From contig NW_024881971.1 of assembly GCF_019059575.1 (NCBI RefSeq), positions 1-64,000 of the forward strand: 64,000 bases of DNA, given 5' to 3'. Positions within the stretch are counted from its first letter, which is position 1; the number at the start of each line of letters is the position of its first letter. The notes under the pieces are model-generated. The model saw only the letters and a program-made list of their open reading frames with translations. It had not been told where the DNA came from and did no database searches. A program made the position numbers and the translations under genes. This DNA is from Amphibalanus amphitrite (lineage: Eukaryota > Arthropoda > Thecostraca > Balanomorpha > Balanidae). This document shows, piece by piece, positions 54,260-64,000 of the stretch.

Positions 54260-57138
54260 GGATGCTGCAGACATGGCTCCCATAGATTGGATCAATGCAC
54301 GAAGTTTCAGCAGCTCTCGGTTGAGGCCCGATTGAAGAGCGCTAGAGCTCTAAAGTCCTGTTATCCTTCCAGGCGGTGGGGGGGGCAATTTTTTGCCCCC
54401 CCCCCCTTTACTTTTTTCGATATATCTCGAGAACCGCTGCGCCGATCGTCACCAAACTTTCAGTACCCTCCCGGGAGCAGCTAGCGCACATGGTGACCAA
54501 AAATTTTTCCAAAGGCTATGATAGGTTGGCCGCTAATGACGTAAGAGTGACGTCATTTTTGCCATTTTCGACCCAAAAAAAGGTTTCGCGGGAAGAGCTG
54601 TCAGGCCTACAGCTTTAGAGATACAGAAAAATGTTGTAGACATAAAAGGTGTGGAATCAAAAGGGCTACAAAACTGCTATTTCGGTTTTTCAAATTTTTG
54701 GATTTTGACCCCCAAAAATCAAAAAATAGATTTTTTGAATATAATAGCCAAAAAATCCAAATTTTTTTTTTGAATTTCGAAAAAACCGGAATATATATGA
54801 TAGTCCCTACCGCCTTCTATCTACATACCAAATTTGAGATCGATACCTCGTTTTTTGGCCAAGTTATAGCGAAAAAAATGTTCAAAATTGATGACGTCAA
54901 ATTTTCAAACTCAATTTTTAGCAATTCTAGACCTCGTAGCGCAAAACAAAGACCACCATTAGACTCCCCGTGACGAGCTGCATCGAATCGATACCCATTT
55001 TGTGCAAAAATATCAACTTTGAAATTTGACCGTTTTTGACCTGACCTTGACCTGACCTCCACCAGAAAGTGACCTAAACCGTACCTGATGCTCTTATAAC
55101 CAACACCATTGAGTTGGAAATGAAAAACTGGCCATAAAACATGCATCACATAACCTTAGTAAAGTTGGGCTCATGTGGTGACCCTTGGTGACCTTTGGTG
55201 ACCTGACCTGTGACCTGACCTGGTATGACCAGTGACCTCTAATAGCAACATATGTACTAGACAACTGACGCCTTATCGCTGATTTTCAACAAAATGCGTT
55301 TTACTCGGTGTTATAGCGCTTTCCCTAGAAGCCCTGTGAACGGTGAAACATTTTATCTTTGACCTGACCTGTGACGTCATCGGTGACCCCGAGGTCAATG
55401 AAATTTGGTTTCCCTCGACAAATTTGACAGGACTATCGAACGCCGTTTGAATTTTTCGGATCCGTCCAGTAGTTTCGGAGATACGGGGGGGGGGGGCAAA
55501 AAAGTGCCCCCCCCCCCCCCCCACCGCGTGGAAGGTGGCTGGTAGGCCCACCGCCTGCCGGGTTATCAATGTCTTCGGTCGGGACATTTGGCTGCAGCCT
55601 GTCGTGGCAACTCGTGCCCCATCTGTGGCAAACGGCATCACTCATTGCTTCACTACGCGAGTGCTGCACCACAGAGAAACGGTGATGAGAGACCCCGGTT
55701 GTCACCCGAAGCTCCATCCTTCTTCCCTTTTCAGACCACAGCTCGGCGCACCCAGTCTGATGCTGACACTCGAGATGCTGTCCATCAGGGTACCCATCGC
55801 TACAATGCCACAAGCATGTCTGGAAAGGAAACCTTTTTCCAAACGGCATTGGTCGATATTGAGGGACCCGGAGGCAAGGAGAAGGCACGTCTCCTCATTG
55901 ATGGAGGTTCGGACGCCTCCTATATCAGGACCTCTTTGGCAAAGGAGCTGGAGCTCCCGGTTACAGATACGGGCACGTTTGCCTGTGTCGGATTTCAGGA
56001 AAAAAAAGGAAGACGCCAGGTCCTATGAGCAGGTCCAAGTGACGCTCCGCGGTCGGTTCGGTGGCGAGCCTGTCACGTTAAAGATGTGGAGCACGGAGTT
56101 CTTGTGCTCGCCTCTCCCGGCAACCTCACCACCCACTGGGCCTTCCGAACTGCCGGATTTGATGGCCGACGATTTTGACGGTGGGGAGGTGGACCTCCTG
56201 ATCGGCATAGATTATCTGTATCATGTCGTGTTGTGGGAGCAAATCGAGTTCGGAGAGGGGCTGCGGGCCATAGAAACCGTCTTTGGTTACGTGCTCCATG
56301 GGTATAATGGTGACTGTTCACAGACTCAGCCTCGTCACCAGACTTCCCACTGCCGTCAGCTGAGACAGGTGTGGCGTCTGGATGAGATGAGGCTTGGCCA
56401 GAATGCGGCCATGGGAACCGAAGGCATGCTGCCTCAACCAAATTGGAGCGAGCCAGTGGGCTGCTCCAGTGCAGAGATGTCTGTGACATTGGAGTCGCAT
56501 GATCGCTCCTCATTCGACCATGATTCCGCAAGGTCACGAACCTCGCAGATTTCAGAGCTGCTGAATGCCGAAAAGACTCACCTGTGTGGTGAGCAGCACA
56601 AAACATTGACAAATAAAGGTGGGGAGATGACTCTCTCTGTCAAAGGGTCAAATGATGACCCAGAGCAAAATGGTGTTGGCGGAGCCGGGCTGTCGCCGGG
56701 CGAACACGACTCCTGGGCTGTGGCCCGGAGTCAGGGTCTAAGGCCCTCCTCGTCTCTCCATGGGGAGATCGCCCCATCATCTGCGGTGGACGGGGTGGAC
56801 CGGGGCCAATGGAGTGCTGAAGCACCCCGGCGGCCCCGCCGGTGCCCGTCAACGCCGAATCTGGGTGACTGTCGGCAGCCGTCTCCGAAGAGACGACGTC
56901 TTCGGAGCCGCTGGAGGAGCGACGGCCCAAGACGGAGGTGGAGCCGGAGCTGGAGGACGCCTGCACCACCGGCAGCACCGCCTCACTTCCCAGCGTTCCC
57001 ACGCCTATGGAAGAGGAGGAAGAAGAGGACGCAGCCGATGACGCTGGCCTCCGGTCCAAGGACCCATGGCCAGCTGCGGGAGGACTGACGAGGCCCGCAA
57101 CGACAGCCGCAACCAAGCTCGCGTGCGGCCAGTGAAGT
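54260..57138 (+). pseudogene. BEL zinc knuckles and protease, internal region 1
   Basis: Family K splits the knuckle region at 54361, between the codons for the first half (CY) and QC. The frame resumes at 55567, with RGNSCPICGKRHHSLLH. The aspartic protease domain follows (LLIDGGSDASYI at about 55890-55925). The frame shifts at an A8 run near 56000 and continues as DUF1758-like sequence (DLLIGIDYLYHVV) to about 56310. A Ser/Pro/acidic tail follows; no RT or integrase. Confidence 0.8.
54361..55566 (-). mobile_element. Family K element, TSD TTAT
   Basis: 1206 bp flanked by TTAT on both sides; int2 reads 'cctgttatcaatgtc' at 59265. A end left: CCTTCCAGGCGGTGGGG. B end right: CCACCGC at 55521 and 55548 (27 bp). 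Loop CAATTTTTTG/CAAAAAAGTG. The type 2 body resembles family J in reverse, with a TGACGTAA/TGACGTCA pair at 54537/54548. Confidence 0.9.
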
Positions 57139-57221
57139 GAAGTGTGTCTGCTTGTGAATGTGTGCGCGTTTGTGTTGAAAATGTGTTAACTTTAGAGTTC
57201 CCACATTTTGGTGGGGAGAAA

Positions 57222-57975
57222 TGTTAGTATTTGTTACATCTTTACGGCCGCCGGGCCGTCCGGCTGGCCGCTGCTGCTACAGCCAGCAGCGCTGCGGCGC
57301 AGTCTACCCGGTGGGCGCTCGGCCGCGCTGCGCGGCGCGTTCGCTGATTGGTGACCCGTGGATCACGTGACTGGCGGTGATGTGGGGCCGGTGCCGCGGC
57401 GGCGGCGCACTCTCGCAGGAGATTCGGGCGGGACCGGAACGTTGGCCGTGTGGTGTGGATCTCGGAGTCGGACTGATGTGCCGGCTTTGTCCGCTCGCTC
57501 CGCGGCAACGTGTTCGGCGTAATTTGTTGGACGCTGTTGAGAATGGGACTTCTGTCCTGTTTGAAGCCCACCAACTAAATTGCGCCGAACAGCCAAAATC
57601 TTAAGAGGTGGGATTGCAGTCCTGCCTCTAACATCAACCTCGTTCGGCTACCGGCACCCGACGCCTGGCCATGTTAATATAAGCTATATTAACATTGCAG
57701 GCCCCCATTAGGGATTTACTTACATTTCCTCGGCAATTATTTTGTATACACACGGCCTCACCGTGATTCAAGGAGGCTATAAACGGGTAGCGATTGCGCT
57801 CATGTCGTAATTGAGTTATACTGGCCATTGCACAGTTTGTCTGTACGATTGAATGACCTGATTTATTGTGGCAATAAGACGTGAGGAGCCAAATCCACAG
57901 TCTTTTGGTTAGACCTGATTTGGACAAAAGCCAGAGGCGAGAGGGAAACCGAACAGTCTGGCTGAGTTCCTGACA
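57222..57975 (+). repeat. BEL LTR2 (754 bp)
   Basis: Begins TGTTAGTATTTG directly after a GGTGGGGAGAAA purine tract and ends CTGACA. Contains a single TACAG where the Gypsy element entered LTR1. It differs from LTR1 and LTR3 in about 57800-57870. Confidence 0.9.
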
Positions 57976-58197
57976 TAAGTCCACCGGGGCCGGATCGTCT
58001 TTTCTTTCGTTGGGACTTCCGTCTTGGCGATTGGACTGGCTTTCGTTGGGACTTCTGTCCTGGCGATTGGGCTGGCCTTCGTTGGGACTACCGTCTTGGC
58101 GATTGGACTGACTTTCGATCCCTACTTTGCTATAATTTGTTTTACATACAGTCCGCTTTATATCTTAATTTAAATTGAATTTGATACCTGTCACATC
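57976..58197 (+). repeat. BEL leader 2 with three 36-bp units
   Basis: Same leader as 48736-49027 but with three repeat units (58010-58118) instead of five. Confidence 0.75.
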
Positions 58198-59031
58198 ATG
58201 GATGAACTTTTGAGTACGAGAACAAAGCTTCGTTCAAAGGCCACGAAACTGTGCAATGAGCTTCGAACTTACCGAGAAGGTGATCGTAAAAACTTGGACC
58301 CAGACCTACTTGCCCTCAAGCTCCACCATGTTCAGAAGGTGCAGAGCGAGCTGAACAGCACTCAGGCTGAGCTCGACAAGCTAGGGCATGCAGATGATTC
58401 TAGTCACATACAGACCATGGAGGATGAGGTGTTTGTGGGCTCTCGCCTACTCACCCGCCTTGAAAGGGCTGAGGAAGCTAAGGAAAGGGCTGAGCCACCG
58501 ACTGCGTCAGGTAACACCGATATTAAGTCTTCCATCTCCGTGAAAATTCCTACTTTTCACGGGGACATCATGAAATGGTCCGAGTTCTGGGAACTATTTG
58601 AAATCTCTGTCCACAACAATCCTGGCTTCGCAGACGTGCAGAGATTCGTAGTGCTCAAGTCGCACCTGGCTGGGGTGGCACTTAAATGCGTGCAAGGCAT
58701 TCCCGTCTCAGGTGGTGGGTACACTGAGGCCGTCTCAGCTCTTAAACAGCGCTTCGAGCGTGATGACGTCCGCCGAGAAACTCTCATGAAGGACATGCTG
58801 AACATGCCGGCAGTCCGTCACAACGATCTGAAGGCCATGAGGTCTCTCATCGATCATCTGCCCACACATACTCGCGCTCTGAGCACTCTGGGTGTCAGTT
58901 CCGACAGTTTCTCTAGCCTGATGCTGCCGGTCGTTAAGGAAAAAATCCCAGAAAGCTGGCGTCTTGAGTGGGCCAGACGAGAGAGCAGCGACTTTTCCGA
59001 GTTTTTGGAGTTCCTGCAGCATGAGATGTGA
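58198..59031 (+). pseudogene. BEL gag, internal region 2 (premature stop)
   Basis: 277 codons from ATG. An N-terminal coiled-coil-like region (about 1-95) is followed by the BEL/Pao gag core (IPTFHGDIMKWSEFWELF, LKSHLAGVALKCVQG) and the PESWRLEWARRE segment. It ends at a TGA after LQHEM where int1 has CGA. The same frame continues after it towards the zinc knuckles, so the stop is probably a copy-specific lesion. Confidence 0.8.
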
Positions 59032-59112
59032 GTCCGGGAGTCTGCCAGAGGGAACACAGTATCGACTGTCTCCTTTGAAGTTCCGATCTCGGCACCATAT
59101 GCCATCAGCAGC

Positions 59113-60791
59113 TTGCACACCCAACGCATGGCCCGCAACGGGAACAGACCCAGCGCGCCGGTGTGCGGATGCTGCAGACATGGCTCCCATAGATTGGATC
59201 AATGCACGAAGTTTCAGCAGCTCTCGGTTGAGGCCCGATGGAAGAGCGCTAGAGCTCAAAAGTCCTGTTATCAATGTCTTCGGTCGGGACATCTGGCTAC
59301 AGCCTGTCGTGGCAACTCGTGCCCCATCTGTGGCAAACGGCATCACTCATTTCTTCACTACGCGAGTGCTGCACCACAGAGAAACGGTGATGAGAGACCC
59401 CGGTTGTCACCCGAAGCTCCATCCTTCTTCCCTTCTCAGACCACAGCTCGGCGCACCCAGTCTGATGCTGACACTCGAGATGCTGTCCATCAGGGTACTC
59501 ATCGCTACAATTCCACAAGCATGTCTGGAAAGGAAACCTTTTTCCAAACGGCATTGGTCGATGTTGAGGGACCCGGAGGCAAGAAGAAGGCACGTCTCCT
59601 CATTGATGGAGGTTCGGACGCCTCCTATATCAGGACCTCTTTGGCAAAGGAGCTGGAGCACCCGGTTACAGATACGGGCACGTTTGCCTGTGTCGGATTT
59701 CAGGAAAAAAGGAAGAAGCAAGGTCCTATGAGCAGGTCCAAGTGACGCTCCGCGGTCGGTTCGGTGGCGAGCCTGTCACGTTAAAGATGTGGAGCACGGA
59801 GTTCTTGTGCTCGCCTCTCCCGGCAACCTCACCACCCACTGGGCCTTCCGAACTGCCGGATTTGATGGCCGACGATTTTGACGGTGGGGAGGTGGACCTC
59901 CTGATCGGCATAGATTATCTGTATCATGTTGTGTTGTGGGAGCAAATCGAGTTCGGAGAGGGGCTGCGGGCCATAGAAACCGTCTTTGGTTACGTGCTCC
60001 ATGGGTATAATGGTGACTGTTCACAGACTCAGCCTCGTCACCAGACTTCCCACTGCCGTCAGCTGAGACAGGTGTGGCGTCTGGATGAGATGAGGTTTGG
60101 CCAGAATGCGGCCATGGGAACGGAAGGCATGCTGCCTCAACCAAATTGGAGCGAGCCAGTGGGCTGCTCCAGTGCAGGGATGTCTGTGACATTGGAGTCG
60201 CATGATCGCTCCTCATTCGACCATGATTCCGCAAGGTCACGAACCTCGCAGATTTCAGAGCTGCTGAATGCCGAAAAGACTCACCTGTGTGGTGAGCAGC
60301 ACAAAACATTGACAAATAAAGGTGGGGAGATGACTCTCTCTGTCAAAGGGTCAAATGATGACCCAGAGCAAAATGGTGTTGGCGGAGCCGGGCTGTCGCC
60401 GGGCGAACACGACTCCTGGGCTGTGGCCCGGAGTCAGGGTCTGAGGCCCTCCTCGTCTCTCCATGGGGAGATCGCCCCATCATCTGCGGTGGACGGGGTG
60501 GACCGGGGCCAATGGAGTGCTGAAGCACCCCGGCGGCCCCGCCGGTGCCCGTCAACGCCGACGCTGGGTGACTGTCGGCAGCCGTCTCCGAAGAGACGAC
60601 GTCTTCGGAGACGCTGGAGGAGCGACGGCCTAAGACGGAGGTGGAGCCGGAGCTGGAGGACGCCTGCACCACCGGCAGCACCGTCTCACTTCCCAGCGTT
60701 CCCACGCCTATGGAAGAGGAGGAAGAAGAGGTTGCAGCCGATGACGCTGGCCTCCGGTCCAAGGACCCATGGCCAGCTGCGGGAGGACTGA
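59113..60791 (+). pseudogene. BEL zinc knuckles and protease, internal region 2
   Basis: Frame 59113-59745 holds CGCCRHGSHRLDQC, CYQCLRSGHLATAC and CPICGKRHH knuckles and the protease motif LLIDGGSDASYI. At an A-run near 59705 the frame changes and 59742-60791 continues with the second protease-associated region (DLLIGIDYLYHVVLWEQIEFG) and a low-complexity tail. The same shift exists in int1, so it is either old or translationally bypassed. No polymerase or integrase follows before the purine tract at about 60912-60923. Confidence 0.8.
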
Positions 60792-61303
60792 CGAGGCCCG
60801 CAACGACAGCCGCAACCAAGTTCGCGTGCGGCCAGTGAAGTGAAGTGTGTCTGCTTGTGAATGTGTGCGCGTTTGTGTTGAAAATGTGTTAACTTTAGAG
60901 TTCCCACATTTTGGTGGGGAGAAATGTTAGTATTTGTTACATCTTTACGGCCGCCGGGCCGTCCGGCTGGCCGCTGCTGCTACAGCGAGCAGCGCTGCGG
61001 CGCAGTCTACCCGGTGGGCGCTCGGCCGCGCTGCGCGGCGCGTTCGCTGATTGGTGACCCGTGGATCACGTGACTGGCGTTGATGTGGGGCCGGTGCCGC
61101 GGCGGCGGCGCACTCTCGCAGGAGATTCGGGCGGGACCGGAACGTTGTCCGTGTGGTGTGGATCTCGGAGTCGGACTGATGTGCCGGCTTTGTCCGCTCG
61201 CTCCGCGGCAACGTGTTCGGCGTAATTTGTTGCACGCTGTTGAGAATGGGACTACTGTCCTGTTCGAAGCCCACCAACTAAATTGCGCCGAACAGCCAAA
61301 ATC

Positions 61304-62313
61304 TTAACCCGCGCACCGACGGGGGTCTGCGCCAACTTAGTACCGACGGGGGGGGGCGGATGACCGCCCCCCCCCCTGAGATCTCGAGAACGAAGCAAGA
61401 TAGCGACAAGCGGTAAACGGCATCGGATACGCACGGGCAAGATCTACAATTTTTACGAAGGTCATTTTCAGGTCAGGTCAAAGATGACGTCACAGGGTTC
61501 GAAAAAGTCAAAATGGCGGCGCTAAATATGGAGAGAGTTTTTCTCGAATAACTTTCGAATTAGTCAAGATAGGAACAAACTAAGGGCATCATCGTGATCC
61601 TCTCGTCAATCCGCATCGAATGATATATATGTTGACCTCGAAAGGTCAAGGTCAAAGGCTGACCACAGGTCACGTGACCTCGAGGTCATCATGTATATCA
61701 TTCGATGCGTCTTGACGAGCTGAACACAATGAGACCATCCACGCGTCTGTATCTTGTTCCTGTACGGAGTTATTGGCCAAAAACCTTTGGTGACCTTTGA
61801 TGACGTCACATGACCTCACAGCTGCCCAACAGCAAAACAGACCTCAAGGTAGTGAAGGTTGATCGTATATGAAGTCATGTATGGTATATGGGGCCATTCC
61901 GACCCGTTTTAGTGGTAAAAACAGGGAGTTGATTTTTCCCCCATTGACTTATAATGGGGAGGTCGCGAAATTGACCTGACCTTAGGTCACCGATATCAAA
62001 ATTCCGAGATATACAAATTGTAGCTACTAATGACCTAATAACATCCTGCGACTTTCAAAGGCCTCCGACATCTACTGTAGCTCTGGCACGGTGACAAAGT
62101 TGCAAAAAAGTGACTTGAGGTTGGGTCATTCAAAGTGACCTGGTGACCTGACCTTGAAAGGTAGGAGGTTCAAACATGCACACCATGTGTAAAATTGATA
62201 AGGGAATAGTCATACTAAATTTCGCGGCGCTACGCGCCGCGGTTTTCCCGCTATTCGCGAAAAACCTCAGGGGGGGCGGATATCCGCCCCCCCCCCGTCG
62301 GTGCGCGGGTTAA
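61304..62313 (-). mobile_element. Family B TTAA element, inverted copy
   Basis: 1010 bp, the same length as 2059-3068. B end left: ACCGACGG at 61315 and 61342 (27 bp). A end right with GC hairpin (about 62222-62241). Empty site 'aaatcttaagaggtgg' in LTR1 (48348) and LTR2 (57597). Confidence 0.93.
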
Positions 62314-62395
62314 GAGGTGGGATTGCAGTCCTGCCTCTAACATCAACCTCGTTCGGCTACCGGTACCCGACGCCTGGCCATGTTAATAAGCTATA

Positions 62396-63582
62396 TTAAC
62401 CCGCGCCCCACTGGGGGGGGGGGCTATTTATAGCCCCCCCTCCGGTTTTTCTGCAATAACTTCCAAACCGCTTGACGAATCGACGCCAAACTTTTAGTAC
62501 CTTCGGCTGCATCAATTTGACACTTTGTGTCAAAATTTGAACTTCGTAGCTACCATAGGTCGGCCGGAAATGACGTCAGAGTGACGTCATGTTCGTCCGA
62601 TTTCGACGCAAAACATTGAACCACGGCAATCGCTCCCAAGAGCTCAGTTTTTAAGCTAGATCCAATTTCTTTGCATGAAAGGACTCAGAATCGACCGCGC
62701 TATCAAACTGCTATCTCGGATTTTCAAAATTTTGAAAATTTCGAAAATTTTATATAATAATATTCAAAATTTATATTTTTATAATTTTTTCAAAAAGTTT
62801 TTTACTCTTCGAAAAAACCGGAATATATGTGACAGAACGCATGATTGTGACTAACTCTAGCAAGTTGTAGCTAAATTTCTTCAAAAATGGCCAAGTTATA
62901 CGCATTATTGCAAAAAATTCACAATTATTAATTTTTCAAATCAATTTTTCAGTACGTATTTGGCATCGTACACCAATATGAATGGCACCATCGTGTTCCT
63001 GAGCTCAAACTGCATCCAATAGACACCTTTTTTGTTGAAAAATTTGAACTTCAAAATTTGACCTTTTTTGACCTGAAAGTGACCTGACCTAAGCTAATTT
63101 CGACTCAAAATGACCTTGAATGACACAGACGACATCAAATTCGAAATATATGGCCTATATTGACCATAAAACATGTGTCACGTGACCGACGCATGATGTA
63201 ATATTTTCGTGACCTGTGATGACCTGACCCTGACCTGAAAATCAAAGTACAAGTTTGGTACCCAAAAGGTATCTAGAGCATCTGTTCACGAGTGTGGAAA
63301 CCAAAAATGAGCCTGATCTGACTTGTAAGACGGCGGCCAGAGCCCAAAATGTGAACAAGCCAAAGTGCTAATAATTTTTACTTTGACCTGACCTGTGACG
63401 TCATCGGTGACCTCGAGGTCAATGAAATTAGGTTTCGCTCGACAGTTTTTCCGGGGCTATCAGACGCCGTTTGAATTTTGACGATCGGCCTAGTAGTTTC
63501 GGAGTTAGGAGGGGGGGCTATGAATAGCCCCCCCCCCCCAGTAGGGCGTGTTATACACAGACCCCAGTGGGGCGCGGGTTAA
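62396..63582 (-). mobile_element. Family C TTAA element, inverted copy
   Basis: 1187 bp. A end left with single core, B end right with the core pair. Loop CTATTTATAG. Paired TGACGTCA at 62571/62582. Empty site 'tatattaacat' in LTR1 and LTR2. Confidence 0.93.
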
Positions 63583-63900
63583 CATGGCAGGCCCTCATTA
63601 GGGATTTACTTACATTTCCTCGGCAATTATTTTGCATACACACGGCCTCACCGTGATTCAAGGAGGCAATTTAGGTACGGGTAGCGACTGCGCTCATGTC
63701 GCATTCGAGTCACATTGTAATATCAAGTCATTGCATTGCACAGTTTTGTTTGTCTGTTTGCTTGACCATATCGTGGCAATAAGACGTTAGGAACCAAATC
63801 CAATGTCTTTTGGTTAGATCTGATTAGGACAAAAGCCAGAGGCGAGATGGGAATCTGAACAGTCGGGCTGAGTTCCTGACATAACCACCGAACCGACTGC

Positions 63901-64000
63901 GTCAGGAACTCAGCCCGACTGTTCAGATTCCCATCTCGCCTCTGCCTTTTTGTCCAAATCAGATCTACCCAAAAGACATTGGATTTGGTTCCTCACGTCT
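63901..64000 (-). repeat. Inverted BEL LTR arm
   Basis: Reverse complement of the last 100 bp of a BEL LTR, facing LTR3 across a 20-bp spacer (63881-63900). Several differences from LTR3 (near 63944-63970) match LTR1-type sequence better, so it belongs to another copy. Continues beyond the window. Confidence 0.85.

Larger units (their letters stand above)
43242..63881 (+). mobile_element. Tandem BEL/Pao-type array: LTR1-int1-LTR2-int2-LTR3
   Basis: Three LTRs and two internal regions alternate and share LTRs, as expected from unequal recombination between LTRs or concatemer formation. Both internal regions encode gag and protease only; reverse transcriptase, RNase H and integrase are missing. 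The family depends on another element. LTR1 and LTR3 are closer to each other than to LTR2. Confidence 0.85.
60925..63881 (+). repeat. BEL LTR3, interrupted by two TTAA elements
   Basis: Starts TGTTAGTATTTG at 60925 and ends CTGACA at 63881. Family B (61304) and family C (62396) sit at TTAA sites that are uninterrupted in LTR1 and LTR2. Without them it is about 770 bp. Confidence 0.88.

Noticed and set aside
55535-57088. 517-codon single protein in BEL int1
   Set aside because: Its first half is an out-of-frame reading of the knuckle/protease region, joined to the real frame by the A-run shift.

Overview
This looks like a piece of an arthropod nuclear genome, probably a crustacean. The main clue is interstitial CCTAA/TTAGG arrays, the arthropod telomere unit. 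Others are TTAA-flanked cut-and-paste elements, hAT elements with 8-bp target duplications, Gypsy and BEL/Pao LTR elements, LINE fragments, and no prokaryotic gene organisation. The species cannot be fixed from the sequence. No ordinary intron-containing host gene was recognised. Almost everything is mobile DNA nested several layers deep.

The dominant component is a superfamily of about 0.6-1.2 kb non-coding elements inserted at TTAA (rarely CTAG, TTAT, ATAT). I call the families A to N by their terminal sequence. All share one plan. One end ('B end') carries a family-specific core motif twice, 26-27 bp apart; the other ('A end') carries it once. At both ends the core runs into a G-tract / short family-specific loop / C-tract hairpin. 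Internal bodies are shared between families with unrelated ends. Type 1 bodies (A, B, E, H, N) have a central dyad, an extra GC hairpin next to the A end and dense AGGTCA half-sites. Type 2 bodies (C, J, K, L) carry paired TGACGTCA sites exactly 11 bp apart. No transposase gene is present; the TTAACCC termini suggest piggyBac-like mobilisation in trans.

Layout. 1-1.9 kb: unrecognised, GC-rich. 1.9-11.8 kb: nested families A-F, one hAT element and a 1.9-kb tandem duplication. 11.8-19.8 kb: a family A element split by a 5.7-kb LTR element (Gypsy pol, an internal variant LTR, and an ORF with an SGNH-hydrolase fold) and by a 1.2-kb element made of GACGTC palindromes with a tRNA-like Pol III module. 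21.0-23.6 kb: an 855-codon intronless ORF joining a retroelement-type endonuclease tail to an apparently intact USP deubiquitinase domain. 24.0-40.5 kb: a LINE reverse-transcriptase reading frame split at a TTAA by a family M element swollen to 15.6 kb by further insertions. 40.7-43.2 kb: remnants of other LINEs. 43.2-63.9 kb: a tandem BEL/Pao array, LTR1-internal1-LTR2-internal2-LTR3. LTR1 holds an intact young Gypsy element, internal1 holds five TTAA-type elements (four direct insertions, one nested), and LTR3 holds two. 63.9-64 kb: an inverted LTR arm forming a palindrome at the window edge.

Comparing interrupted and uninterrupted copies inside the window gives several exact pre-insertion sites, so the target-site statements are read directly from sequence. 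Functional statements about binding sites and enzymatic activity are inference.
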